This document shows positions 48,541 through 57,700 of a DNA stretch of 64,000 nt, one piece after another; within the stretch, counting starts at the first letter, position 1; every line of letters begins with the position of its first letter. Origin of the DNA: Adiantum capillus-veneris. Lineage: Eukaryota > Streptophyta > Polypodiopsida > Polypodiales > Pteridaceae. The stretch spans positions 96,042,912 through 96,106,911 of the forward strand of contig CM043963.1 in assembly GCA_014529385.2 (NCBI GenBank), given 5' to 3'. The position numbers and the translations under genes were made by a program. The notes below the pieces were generated by a model. It saw only the letters and a list, made by a program, of their open reading frames with translations, was not told where the DNA came from and did no database searches.

Positions 48541-48801
48541 GTGTTTTAGTGTGTGAGAGTGTTCCATTGGTGTTAGGGTTAGTGTAAATTCCTTGCTTGT
48601 TTGTGGGTCTCCTAACGATTCTCCTCTTTTGCGTCCTAGTTCGCTCTTAAACTAGGTGGTGCCCCTTGTGTAGTTGGGATTTGGCTGTGGGTTTGTTGTT
48701 TTGGTTTGTGTTGTGTTGTGCCCCAGCCCCATTGAGCAGCACGGGAGCCTTGAAGGGTGTCTAGAGGTTGCTCTTCTTGTTGCCCGCCCCGGACCGCTTC
48801 A

Positions 48802-48822
48802 AATTGGTGCCCCCACGGAGGA
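48802..48822 (+). other. primer-binding site region
   Basis: ATTGGTGCCCCCACGGAGG follows the LTR within one base. The TTGGTGCC start resembles gypsy primer sites; the exact tRNA is not determined. Confidence 0.6.
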
Positions 48823-48880
48823 AAACAACTCGTGTATTTTTTTGTGTAGGATCAACTTTTAGCATAGTCAAGTAGTTTTC

Positions 48881-49093
48881 ATGAATCATGAGAGTTTGTA
48901 TGATCCTTTCATTCCCATTGCAAGGCAAAAGATACACATAATTGTTAGTACTAAGTTGCAATTTCAACGGGTAATTCGTAGGATTTTAGGTCCTCTTAGG
49001 TTAGGCGAGATAAACACTTCAGTAAATCCTTTTATTTTTCCTCTCATTAGGTACGATATTAGCTTGGACGTCTATATTTTTGTGTTATTTTAA
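48881..49093 (+). CDS. accessory ORF a1 (70 aa), unknown
   Basis: An intact ATG-to-stop frame, the first after the primer-binding site. Its product KIHIIVSTKLQFQRVIRRIL..LRLGEI..NPFIFPLIRYDISLDVYIFVLF matches, position by position, the next ORF 21 bp downstream (shared I.V.IS.K..FQ, R.GEI, NP.I.PLI.Y..S.DV..F.LF). The pattern of short strands and helices ending in a Leu/Phe-rich helix recalls the first half of a BTB fold, but key BTB residues are not clear, so this is only a suggestion. Both ORFs are in the same sense as gag, in the position of Ogre ORF1. Confidence 0.45.
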   Translation: MNHESLYDPFIPIARQKIHIIVSTKLQFQRVIRRILGPLRLGEINTSVNPFIFPLIRYDISLDVYIFVLF

Positions 49094-49114
49094 GCATTAG
49101 GACATGCATAGGCC

Positions 49115-49333
49115 ATGGATAATGGCCCAGGAATAGAGGTTTTTCCCTTTCATTTTACTCCACACATTAGAATAAATGTTGCAATTAGTAGAAAGATCCA
49201 TTTTCAACAACGAATGGTGTTCATGTTTGGTGCCCAAAGAGTAGGAGAAATTCTTGCATCACCAAACCCTGTCATTCTACCTCTCATCAACTACCACACT
49301 TCTTTTGATGTACATGTGTTCATTTTATTTTAA
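49115..49333 (+). CDS. accessory ORF a2 (72 aa), paralogue of a1
   Basis: An intact frame of nearly the same length as a1 and ending in the same VHVFILF-type tail. Core residues are RINVAISRKIHFQQRMVFMF and RVGEILASPNPVILPLINYH. Because two frames of nearly equal length and alignable sequence lie head to tail, a duplication of a real coding unit is more likely than chance. Expression would need re-initiation, splicing or a separate transcript. Function is unknown; a distant BTB-like fold is possible. Confidence 0.45.
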   Translation: MDNGPGIEVFPFHFTPHIRINVAISRKIHFQQRMVFMFGAQRVGEILASPNPVILPLINYHTSFDVHVFILF

Positions 49334-49339
49334 AATGAA

Positions 49340-49756
49340 GTGCAGCCCGGCAAAATAGTGTGTATGTTTGTTTTTTTCTTTGTCCAAAGTTGTTACAAGA
49401 AACAATCCATTTTCCTCTTGTTGTTGGGCACTAAGGAAGACCGCACATTCATCCAACTAGTGTGTGCCCTAAGATTGGTAAATAGAGTGAAATTTGGCGT
49501 TTGGCGAGTGCATTTCACCATTGAGGAAGACTCTTCAGGAAACTTGCGGCCAGAGTTCATGCTCCATAGACTCACATTTGGTGAATTTTTCCCTCATTTG
49601 CGTCTTATTAATAGTCTTCCTTTCGCTTTCAACAAAGGAGATAGGGAGCTATTCAGAGCTTGTCTTAATAAAGAGAGCATAGAGAAGATTGCAAATTTGT
49701 ATAAATTCTCATCCTTCTCTACTTTCTATGACACTTTGTTCATAGAGACATTGTAA
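49340..49756 (+). CDS. accessory ORF b1 (up to 138 aa), unknown
   Basis: The conserved part starts near 49428: KEDRTFIQLVCALRLVNRV, then FHPHLRLINSLPF-like sequence (exactly FFPHLRLINSLPFAF) and RELFRACLNKESIEK. The same blocks occur in b2 at 55395-55829 (HEDLVFIQTACALGIVEQV, FQPFLELINSLPFCF, RDLIEAWIAEEE). The first 25 codons, Phe-rich, may not be coding. It ends at a natural stop. The nested copia element lies between b1 and b2. I know no family with this signature; it may be a host gene piece captured by the element or a lineage-specific Tat accessory protein. Confidence 0.45.
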   Translation: MQPGKIVCMFVFFFVQSCYKKQSIFLLLLGTKEDRTFIQLVCALRLVNRVKFGVWRVHFTIEEDSSGNLRPEFMLHRLTFGEFFPHLRLINSLPFAFNKGDRELFRACLNKESIEKIANLYKFSSFSTFYDTLFIETL

Positions 49757-49827
49757 ATCTCTTTATGCTTTTGAATGATTTAACCATAATCCTAAGGAGT
49801 TTTTGTCCAGGAATTTTGTAGCACAAG

Positions 49828-50638
49828 TGTTAAGTATGGAGCTTGATTTACCCTTGTAATTTTCTGTGGTAAAAGAGCACATTTGTAAGGCCCCCATTAT
49901 GAGGAGAAGCCATCGTGCGTGAAGGAAAATCACTCACCGGAAACCAAAATTTTCACGGACAAGAATCAGGGGCAACTTTAAAGGCCTCAGGGGCGGAGGC
50001 CCCCGAGACCTTTTTTCCTCGCCGGAATATTCTTTTTCGCCGGAATATTATGGCCGGACGGCGGCCGGAAAGTGGTCGAAAAACAATCGGTCGGTTGGCC
50101 GGTGGCCGGTAGTTAATGGCCGATGGCCGGTGGTCGGACGTCAATGGCCGGTGGCCAGTGGTCGGAAGTCAATGGCCGGTGGCCGGTGGCTGAATTCAAA
50201 AGCGGACTTGTCTTCTCAAGGGCGGCCACACATGGGCGGATTGGAAGGTCCGATTTGGACTTATTCACACAAGGGCGGCTACACATGGCTGTCTCTCATA
50301 AGAGAGGGCAGCCCTTTTGGCTTATAAAAGGAGGCCATTTCTACACACATTTCATAGTGTGAAGTTGATGCAACAAGGTGAGTGTGAGGTGGTGAGAGTG
50401 AAGCAAGGCGGGAGCTCCATTAAGGGTATAATCCCTTTGTAAACTACTTCTTGTTTTGAAGTACTAAAGCCATTGAGTGGCTGCTTTCCCGTGGACGTAG
50501 CCCACATTGGGTGAACCACGTATATCGTGTGTACTCTCTCTCTCTCTCTCTACTCTCTAATCTCGTGTATATAAATCTGTCTCTCTCCATTAAGTAATCT
50601 ACTCAATTATCTATTTAGCTACGTCTTATTTCCTAACA
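49828..50638 (+). repeat. 5' LTR of copia F (811 bp)
   Basis: TG..CA termini. TATAAAAGG at 50323-50331. A GC-rich minisatellite at about 50080-50195 has three units of a GTCAATGGCCGGTGGCCGGTG type. It holds about 95 bp (49921-50015) absent from the 3' LTR. Confidence 0.95.
50323..50331 (+). promoter_or_regulatory. TATA box of copia F
   Basis: GGCTTATAAAAGGAGGCC, matched at 55073-55081 in the 3' LTR. The transcript start would lie about 30 bp downstream. Confidence 0.7.
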
Positions 50639-50640
50639 AC

Positions 50641-50652
50641 TGGTATCAGAGC
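50641..50652 (+). other. primer-binding site, tRNA-iMet
   Basis: TGGTATCAGAGC, a perfect match to the plant copia consensus, two bases after the LTR end. Confidence 0.92.
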
Positions 50653-50702
50653 AAGGTTTGCTCGTAGCTAAATTATCTCAAGGAAAGGATTCCTTGAATT
50701 GA

Positions 50703-52388
50703 GTGGGAGTTATGGCGGAGGAAGGGAAGCTCAAGATTGAGAAGTTTAACGGCAAAAACTACCAACATTGGAAGATGCAGATTGAAGACTATCTCTACCA
50801 GAAGGACCTCTATTTGCCACTAGGCGGTCTTGCGAAGAAGCCCGCAACAATGGCAGATGAAGCATGGATTGTCCTTGATCGAAAGGCACTAGGAAGAATC
50901 CGGTTAAGCTTGGCGTCAACGATGGCCTTTAATGTTTTGGAGATGAAGACCACGGAGGACTTGATGAAGTCACTTGACGACTTCTACAAGAAACCATCGG
51001 CATCCAATAAGGTATTTCTTATGAAGCGCTTGTTCAATCTAAAGATGGCAGAGAATGGTTCAGTTGCAGAACATCTAAATGACTTCAACACAAACATAAG
51101 TCAACTTCGATCAGTGAAAATCAATTTCGATGACGAAGTGCGAGCTCTCCTTATACTATCATCTCTACAGGATAGTTGGGACAGCCTTGTGATGGCTGTA
51201 AGTAATTCTATCTCTGGCACAAATACTCTTAAGTTTGATGATGTTGTGGGTGTTCTCCTAAGCGAGGAAATGCGAAGGAGAAGCACAGGAGAATCATCAA
51301 GTGCTGCACTATCAATGGATACAAGAGGAAGACTTAAGGAGAGGTTCAAAAACCAAAAGGGTCGTGATCGCTCAAGGCGGAGCAAGTCACGCACAAAGTC
51401 AGTTCTTGAATGTTGGAACTGCGGCAAGAAGGGCCACGTCAAGAAGGATTGCTGGTCCAAGAAGAAGAAGGAGATAGAGTCTCAAGACAACAAGCCAACA
51501 TCGGAGGCCAATGTGGCAGGTAAAGTAGAGCAAGATGCTCTAATTCTCTCATTAGACAATGTGTCTAATTCCTGGATAATAGATTCCGGGGCTTCATTCC
51601 ATGCGACACCACACAAGCAACATTTCCAAGACTACACCAAAGGTAATTTTGGGTATGTATACTTGGGAGATGATGAAGCTTGTGAGATTGTCTGCAAAGG
51701 TACAGTTTCTGTCAAAACTGCTAACGGAAATGAATGGAAGCTTAAAGATGTTAGGCATGTTCCTTCTCTTCGCAAAAATTTGATCTCTACAGGACAATTG
51801 GACGATGAAGGTCACAACATTGCATTCGGAAACAAACGGTGGAAGATCTCAAAGGGATCTTTGGTGGTTGCCAAGGGTGAAAAAGTCGGTACACTTTACT
51901 TGTGTACTGTTAGCACGCAACCTTCAGCTTGTGCAGAAACTACAAATGTTGACAGTGCGGTGTGGCACTACCGACTTGGGCATATGAGTGCCAAAGGAAT
52001 GCAAATCCTTCAAACAAAGAAGCTTCTACCAGGTTTGAAAGAAGTGGACTTAGAGTTCTGTGAAGATTGTGTTTATGGTAAACAAAAGAGGGTAAAATTT
52101 CAAAAATCAGGAAATGAAAGAAAAAATAAAAAACTTGAGTTGGTTCATTCTGATGTTTGGGGTCCTGCAAGTACACCATCACTTGGTGGCTCATTGTACT
52201 ATGTAACATTCATAGAGGATGTGACTAGAAAAACATGGGTTTATGTCATGAAGAATAAATCCGATGTATTTTCCATATTTCAAAGGTGGAAAGCCTTTGT
52301 GGAGAATGAAACAGGTACCAAGGTTAAATGCCTCTTTGTGGAGAATGAAACAGGTACCAAGGTTAAATGCCTCAGATCCGAACAATGA
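50703..52388 (+). CDS. copia F gag-protease-integrase N-terminus (561 aa)
   Basis: The open frame contains a gag domain (FNGKNYQHWKMQIEDYLYQ near residue 15; LMKRLFNLKMAENGSVAEHL near 105) and a CCHC zinc knuckle CWNCGKKGHVKKDCW (about 237). The retropepsin active site DSGASFHAT is near 292. The pre-integrase zinc site HYRLGH..C..C is at about 421-460, and the start of the integrase core HSDVWGP with the first catalytic Asp is near 482. Near the end FVENETGTKVKCL is repeated twice, a 39-bp tandem duplication, and the frame then stops at a shifted second-Asp motif. An intact copia polyprotein would continue to about 1300 residues. Another in-frame ATG lies 9 bp downstream, within GTTATGGCGGAGG. 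Confidence 0.9.
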   Translation: MGVMAEEGKLKIEKFNGKNYQHWKMQIEDYLYQKDLYLPLGGLAKKPATMADEAWIVLDRKALGRIRLSLASTMAFNVLEMKTTEDLMKSLDDFYKKPSASNKVFLMKRLFNLKMAENGSVAEHLNDFNTNISQLRSVKINFDDEVRALLILSSLQDSWDSLVMAVSNSISGTNTLKFDDVVGVLLSEEMRRRSTGESSSAALSMDTRGRLKERFKNQKGRDRSRRSKSRTKSVLECWNCGKKGHVKKDCWSKKKKEIESQDNKPTSEANVAGKVEQDALILSLDNVSNSWIIDSGASFHATPHKQHFQDYTKGNFGYVYLGDDEACEIVCKGTVSVKTANGNEWKLKDVRHVPSLRKNLISTGQLDDEGHNIAFGNKRWKISKGSLVVAKGEKVGTLYLCTVSTQPSACAETTNVDSAVWHYRLGHMSAKGMQILQTKKLLPGLKEVDLEFCEDCVYGKQKRVKFQKSGNERKNKKLELVHSDVWGPASTPSLGGSLYYVTFIEDVTRKTWVYVMKNKSDVFSIFQRWKAFVENETGTKVKCLFVENETGTKVKCLRSEQ

Positions 52389-53340
52389 GGTGAATATTGC
52401 AGCCAAGCTTTTATAAGCTTTTGTACTAGCAATGGCATTCGGAGCAAAGGAAAACCCCAAGGACACCTCAACAAAATGGGATTTCGGAAAGGATTGAACA
52501 GGACAATCATGGAACGAGCACGAAGCATGCGTCTACATGCAGGCCTACCGCTTGAGCTTTGGGCAGAAGCTGTAAGTACGTCTGTGTACTTAATCAATCG
52601 GTCGCCCTCAATGCATTGGATGGGGGAGTTCGAGAAGAGGCATGGACAAGTAAACCTTGAATATGTATTTCCAAAGTGTTTGGGTGTGAGGCTTTCATGC
52701 ACATAGATAGAAGCCTAAGATCAAAGTTAATGCAAAGTCCAAAAAGTGTTTCTTCATTGGCTATGGAGAAAGAGACTTGGGTATCGCCTATGGAATCCTG
52801 AAGATGGTAAAAATCTTTAAGGAGTAGGGATGTAATTTTTAACGAACAAAATATGTACAAAGATTACTTGGAAAGAAAACAAACAAAGAAACAGGTGATG
52901 AGTACATGGAGCTTGAGGACGGTGAAGACTCAAGGACTGCAAACGGTGACAATGTTCCAACAACGTCAACCAAATGAGGACCCCAACCTATTCCCCGAAG
53001 ATCTACAAGAGCAAGTAGACCTCCAGAAAGGTTTGTTCCTCCCTTCAACCATCTTTGATCTCAGATTCTGGAGAGCCGGAATCATATGAAGAAGCTATGC
53101 AACATGAATCCAAAGAAGAATGGACGAAGAGCATGCAAGTGGAGATGGACTCACTACATCGCAACCAAACATGGGAGTTGGTTGAGTTACCTAAAGGTAA
53201 GCGGGCACTTCAAAACAAATGGGTGTACAAGCTAAAGGAAGAAGAAGTGGGGAAGAAAAGGTACAAGTCTAGGCTTGTGGTAAAAGTTTTTCTCAAAAGA
53301 AAGGTATTGACTTCAATGAAATATTTCTCCTGTTGTAAAA
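52389..53340 (+). pseudogene. copia F integrase C-terminal half and RT start (frameshifted)
   Basis: After the shift, integrase continues as GEYCSQAFISFCTSNGI, then NRTIMERARSMRLHAGLPL and LWAEAVSTSVYLINRSPS. The second catalytic Asp motif (LRSDNGGEY in relatives) reads LRSEQ-stop, and the position of the catalytic Glu (ERMN in relatives) reads KGLN, so the D,D,E triad is lost. The linker and beginning of RT (EAMQHESKEEWTKSMQVEMD, TWELVELPKGKRALQNKWVY) occupy 53055-53290, followed by two more shifts before 53341. This copy cannot make working integrase. Confidence 0.85.
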
Positions 53341-54624
53341 ATGAACTCAATTAGGCTTGTCTTAAGCCTTGTGGCTGCTCATGATCTAAATCTCGAGCAA
53401 ATGGATGTAAATACGGCATTCCCTCACGGTGACTTAGAGGAGGAAATCTACATGCTTCAACCAAAGGGGTATGAAGTAAAAGGTAAGGAGAAAATGGTTT
53501 GCAGATTAAAGAAGAGCTTGTATGGTTTAAAGCAAGCATCAAGACAATGGTACTTGAAGTTTGATCGATGGATGTTGGATCATGGATTCACAAGATGCAA
53601 CTCGGATCACTACGTCTACACGGAGAATTTGGGAGATGGAAAATTCATCATCCTAATGTTGTATGTTGATGACATGTTGATTGCAAGTGCTAACATGCAG
53701 GACATCAAAGACCTAAAAGAGGAGTTGTCCAAATCTTTTTCAATGAAAGATTTAGGTGCTGCAAAGAGGATACTTGGTATGAAAATATCAAGGGACAGGA
53801 CGAAGAAGACAATAAAGCTATCTCAAGAAGATTACATCAAGAAGGTACTAGGAAGGTTTGCAATGCAAAATGCAAAACCAGTTTCTACACATTTGGCTGG
53901 TCATTTTAAACTAACGAAGGATATGTGTCCAAAGACAAAAGAGGAGATAGCCTATATGTCTAAAGTTCCATATGCTGCAGCGGTAAGTTCTCTAATGTAT
54001 GCTATGGTCTGGACAAGGCCAGACATTGCACATGCAGTGGGAGTTGTGAGTAGGTTCATGGACAACCCAGGTAAAGAGCATTGGCAAGCTGTGAAGTGGA
54101 TACTTAGGTATCTAAAAGGGACAACAACAAATGCTTTGTATTTTGGAGGAACTGATATTTTTCTAGAAGGGTATGCTGATGCAGATATGGCAGGTGACAA
54201 AGATACTCGAAGGAGCACTACTGGCTATGTGTTCACGGTTGGAGGCACAGCAGTAAGCTGGGCTTCAAAGCTGCAGAAACTGGTTTCACTTTCTACCACG
54301 GAAGCAGAGTATGTAGCAATGATGGAGGCAAGCAAAGAAATTATGTGGCTTCACAGATTCTTAGAAGAGCTTGGATTCAAACAAGACAATTGTGTCTTGT
54401 ACAGTGATATCCAAAGCGCTATCCATCTTGCGAAGAACTCAGCCTTTCATTCAAGGACAAAGCACATTGAGGTGAGATATCACTTCATACACACTCTTTT
54501 GGAAGAGGGACAACTAAAGCTAGGAAAGGTGCATACAAGTGAAAATCCTGCAGACATGTTTACAAAGGTGATCAACAAGGAGAAGTTGAGCTTTTGCTCA
54601 TCTTCAATCAGCATTCAAGGATAA
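53341..54624 (+). CDS. copia F reverse transcriptase and RNase H (427 aa, intact frame)
   Basis: RT motifs: LEQMDVNTAFPHGDLEEEIY near residue 20, RLKKSLYGLKQASRQWY near 60, and the catalytic YVDD at about 107-110 in LYVDDMLIAS. YLKGTTTNALYF begins the RNase H region. RNase H residues are seen in EGYADADMAGDKDTRRSTTG, STTEAEYVAMMEA and LYSDIQSAIHLAKN; RTKHIEVRYHFI and PADMFTKV form the tail. The upstream ATG is internal to the polyprotein, not a true start. RT copies element RNA into DNA inside virus-like particles. The frame is intact while integrase is broken. Confidence 0.92.
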   Translation: MNSIRLVLSLVAAHDLNLEQMDVNTAFPHGDLEEEIYMLQPKGYEVKGKEKMVCRLKKSLYGLKQASRQWYLKFDRWMLDHGFTRCNSDHYVYTENLGDGKFIILMLYVDDMLIASANMQDIKDLKEELSKSFSMKDLGAAKRILGMKISRDRTKKTIKLSQEDYIKKVLGRFAMQNAKPVSTHLAGHFKLTKDMCPKTKEEIAYMSKVPYAAAVSSLMYAMVWTRPDIAHAVGVVSRFMDNPGKEHWQAVKWILRYLKGTTTNALYFGGTDIFLEGYADADMAGDKDTRRSTTGYVFTVGGTAVSWASKLQKLVSLSTTEAEYVAMMEASKEIMWLHRFLEELGFKQDNCVLYSDIQSAIHLAKNSAFHSRTKHIEVRYHFIHTLLEEGQLKLGKVHTSENPADMFTKVINKEKLSFCSSSISIQG

Positions 54625-54673
54625 GAAGCCAGAATGGAAAGCAGTCATAGGTTTGGTTTGGAGATCAGTCTCC

Positions 54674-54684
54674 AAGTGGGAGAT
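54674..54684 (+). other. polypurine tract of copia F
   Basis: AAGTGGGAGAT directly before the 3' LTR, the usual plant copia form. Confidence 0.88.
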
Positions 54685-55390
54685 TGTTAAGTATGGAGCC
54701 TGATTTACCCTTGTAATTTTCTGTGGTAAAAGCGCACATTTGTAAGGCCCCCATTATGAGGAGAAGCCATCGTGCGACTTTTTTTCTTGCCGGAATATTA
54801 TGGCCGGACGGCGGTCGGAAAGTGGTCGAAAAACAATCGGTCGGTTGGCCGGTGGCCGATAGTCAATGGCCGATGGCCGGTGGTCGGAAGTCAATGGCCG
54901 GTGGCCGGTGGTCGGAAGTCAATGGCCGGTGGCCGGTGGCCGAATTCAAAAGCGGACTTGTCTTCTCAAGGGCGGCCACACATGGGCGGATTGGAAGGTC
55001 CGATTTGGACTTATTCACACAAGGGCGGCTACACATGGCTGTCTCTCATAAGAGAGGGCAGCCCTTTTGGCTTATAAAAGGAGGCCATTTCTACACACAT
55101 TTCATAGTGTGAAGTTGATGCAACAAGGTGAGTGTGAGGTGGTGAGAGTGAAGCAAGGCGGGAGATCCATTAAGAGTATAATCCCTTTGTAAACTACTTC
55201 TTGTTTTGAAGTACTAAAGCCATTGAGTGGCTGCTTTCCCATGGACGTAGCCCACATTGGGTGAACCACGTATATTGTGTGTACTCTCTCTCTCTCTCTC
55301 TCTACTCTATAATCTCGTGTATATAAATCTGTCTCTCTCCATTAAGTAATCTACTCAATTATCTATTTAGCTACGTCTTATTTCCTAACA
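54685..55390 (+). repeat. 3' LTR of copia F (706 bp)
   Basis: Starts TGTTAAG, ends CCTAACA. It carries the same GC-rich minisatellite (about 54838-54945) and TATA box (55073) as the 5' copy. Most differences from the 5' LTR are C/T or G/A. Confidence 0.95.
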
Positions 55391-55878
55391 ACAAGTGGAG
55401 TCTTTAAATCTTGCAAACTTGATTGGACTTGATGAGGATGTTCTTTATGAAATTGTGAGAAGGTTGCCTCACTCCGACTGTGTGGAACTCGAAGGAAAGG
55501 AGCTCCTAGTCAATTGCTACTTTCTCACGGCCTTCGACGAGCATGAAGATCTAGTTTTTATACAAACCGCTTGTGCGTTGGGGATTGTAGAGCAAGTGCA
55601 ATTTATCACTTGGGATGTGGTTACTCTTTTGGATCCAGAAAATGAAGTTCTAGAGATTTCTGTTTATTGCCTTAGCTTTGAAGAATTTCAACCCTTCTTA
55701 GAGCTCATCAATAGTCTACCTTTTTGTTTTGATCAAACAAATCGAGACCTCATTGAAGCTTGGATAGCTGAAGAAGAAAACCTAGAGTGGTATTTTCTTA
55801 CTTCTTCATTTGCAGGCGAGTGGCTCTAAATCTCTATTGTATCCCTTATTGTAACTCGTGTTGTAATCTTTCATAATA

Positions 55879-56700
55879 ATGGAGAGCCAACGCCAAATGT
55901 CTGGATATCCTCTTTTCTTTGGAGAGCCTGGAGAGGATGCAGAATTATTTTTAGCAAATTTCAAGATGTCTTGCCGTATCAAGAGGATAGTAACCGATCA
56001 AGAACGTGTAGAAATGTTTGAGGTGGTCCTTAGGAAAGATGCTAGTACTTGGTTTGACTCTTTGCCTGAGGAAGTTAAGGGGAATTACACAGAAGTTTTG
56101 AATCGTTTTAAGAGATACTTCTTTGATCCCCAAAACACTCAAAAACTATGGCAAGACATTGTTTCTCATAAGCAAAAAGACTTAGATGACTACTACTTGT
56201 ACAAGCAAGAGTTTCTACGTCTTTGGGATCTATGGATACGAAATGTTGCTAACCCTGGTGATGGTGCAGAATTTTTAAAGAAAGGAGAGGTTCATAGCCG
56301 GACTCTTTCCTGACCTTAAGGTAAAAGTTGAGGCGGGTGCACCTGCTACTTTTGATGCAGCTGAAACTAGGGCTGGTGAGAAGTATAGGAAACTCAAGTG
56401 CTTAAGGGGAGAGGTTCCAATAGAAGGTCTTAGACCCAAAGGTAAGTCACAAGCATCAACATCTAGGGAGCTTCCTGAGGTAACGGCTGAAGTGATTGAG
56501 AAGTTAAATGAATCTTTAAGCAGCCTGTCAATTCACCTTGCACAAGCTGTAGGTCCAAAGGGACAAGCAAAGAAGTCAGAAGAGAGAGAGCCACGAACTA
56601 GGAGAGTCTTGCAATGTTGGAATTGCGGAGAGTCTGGACATGAGATGTATAATTGTCCTTGGCCCCGTGGAGAGCCAGGGAACCCTAACTTGAATTACCC
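55879..56700 (+). pseudogene. gag of the 18-kb element (one frameshift)
   Basis: From the ATG at 55879 the product has a retrotransposon gag domain: GYPLFFGEPGEDAELFLANF, RIVTDQERVEMFEVVL, ASTWFDSLPEEVKGNYTEVL and RFKRYFFDPQNT. A +1 frameshift at about 56280 moves the reading to the frame with ERFIAGLFPDLKVKVEAG and AAETRAGEKYRKLK, which continues into the protease. The zinc knuckle CWNCGESGHEMYNCP (CX2CX4HX4C) is at about 56617-56660. The start lies 47 bp after the stop of accessory ORF b2. Confidence 0.88.
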
Positions 56701-57700
56701 AGTGATGAATGTAGGAGAAGGAGCTGGTCAACAACAAAGGCTTCTACAAAGGCCAAATGGACCAAGACCACCTCCACCAGGGGTAGAAGGAGTTCCACCT
56801 TTGCCAGATCCAAATGTGCATGTGGTAGAGGTGACAAATTCAAATGAGGTTGACATGGAAGCCAATGGCATTAAGCGTGGTCGAGGAAAAGGTAAAGAGA
56901 AAGAAGGAGTCACATCACAGAGTGACCATGGACAAGGCAAGAAGGCAAAGGAAACCAAGGAAACCAAGAGGACTCGACGTCGTATCAACCTCCAAGACTT
57001 CCCTCTTGGACATGGTATGGCTCCGTACAACTTGTTGGAAGACATGAGAGGTAAGGGTCCTGATATTTCATGGCCTCAATTTCTTGCATTATGTCCACAA
57101 GTTAGGAGGGATTTAACAAGGGCAGTTAGCACTAGGAGAAAGGTAAAAGAGAGTGTGCCTGTTGTAAAAATTGCACAAGCTGAAATGAATGAGGACATTA
57201 CACCGGTGCTAGACTGTTACATCAAAGGAAGATTGGTTAGGAAAGGTCTAGTGGATGGGGGTGCACAAATTTGCATCATGACAGAGGGACTCATGCAAAG
57301 ACTAGGCATGCACATCCATGAGACACCTGAAATCAAAGTCAAGATGGCAAACAATAGCAAGGCTAGGTGTGTAGGCATTTGTAAAAATGTCTTTGTAGAG
57401 GCCTTTGGCATTAAGAAAGCGGTGGATTTTTATGTTATGTCGACCAAGGGAAGTGGTTATCCATTTATCCTAGGAAGACCATGGCTAATGAAAATGCGAG
57501 CTTTGTAGGATTGGGAGAGTGGGAAATTAATTTGCAGGAATGACAATCATAAGAAGGTTGTCTTTGACATGAAGGAGCAACGCCAAGAGGATCTCCATTA
57601 AGAATCATCTCAAAGTGAGACGGAAGAAGGTTGGACCGATAGCACTTCAGAAGAAGAAAGTAGCGGCAGCATTACTGAAGAGGAGTCTTCCATCAAAGTC
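56701..57700 (+). pseudogene. protease of the 18-kb element
   Basis: A Pro-rich and Lys-rich linker (RPPPPGVEGVPPLPDP, GRGKGKEKEG) leads to the protease. LDCYIKGRLVRKGLVDGGAQ carries D-G-G in place of the usual D-S/T-G. The C-terminal block is SGYPFILGRPWLMKMRA (about 57450-57500). The frame is stopped by TAG at 57506-57508 and TAA at 57599-57601. An acidic Ser/Glu linker follows. The substrate would be the gag-pol polyprotein. Whether D-G-G is tolerated in this lineage or is a mutation cannot be told from one copy. Confidence 0.8.

Larger units (their letters stand above)
45838..48801 (+). repeat. 5' LTR of the 18-kb element (2964 bp)
   Basis: Near-identical to 61180-63859 except for a tandem duplication: 47462-47727 and 47728 to about 47990 both start ATTCCAAGCAAAAG. 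The duplicated block contains the TATA box and the start of the transcribed leader. It ends CCGCTTCA before the primer-binding site. Confidence 0.92.
49828..55390 (+). mobile_element. Ty1/copia retrotransposon F, 5.56 kb, nested in the 18-kb element
   Basis: LTRs 49828-50638 and 54685-55390 begin TGTTAAG and end CCTAACA. The target duplication ACAAG is perfect (49823-49827 and 55391-55395). Primer-binding site, gag, protease, integrase, RT, RNase H and polypurine tract follow in copia order. The LTRs are about 98% alike apart from a 95-bp block missing from the 3' copy, so the insertion is fairly recent and younger than its host element. Integrase and the start of RT are frameshifted, but the gag-protease frame (561 codons) and the RT-RNase H frame (427 codons) are long and open. 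Confidence 0.95.
49779..55829 (+). pseudogene. accessory ORF b2, split by the nested copia
   Basis: The frame opens after a TGA at 49776-49778, runs to the target site ACAAG (49823-49827) and resumes in phase after the copia, from 55396 to 55829. The 5' part reads FNHNPKEFLSRNFVAQ and the 3' part VESLNLANLIGLDEDVLYEI then VRRLPHSDCVELEGKELLV. This junction region looks like a BACK-type helical domain (FLSRNF.A.V..L.L..L..L.ED.L.EIV). The C-terminal half is the b module shared with b1. No ATG is seen in the 3' part. The in-frame TGA and the insertion make it non-functional. A BTB-BACK-derived origin for the a and b ORFs is a hypothesis. Confidence 0.5.

Noticed and set aside
49946..50362. Frames over the GC-rich part of the copia F LTR (also at 54723-55112)
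   Set aside because: They translate the GGCCGGTGGCC minisatellite within LTRs; not coding.
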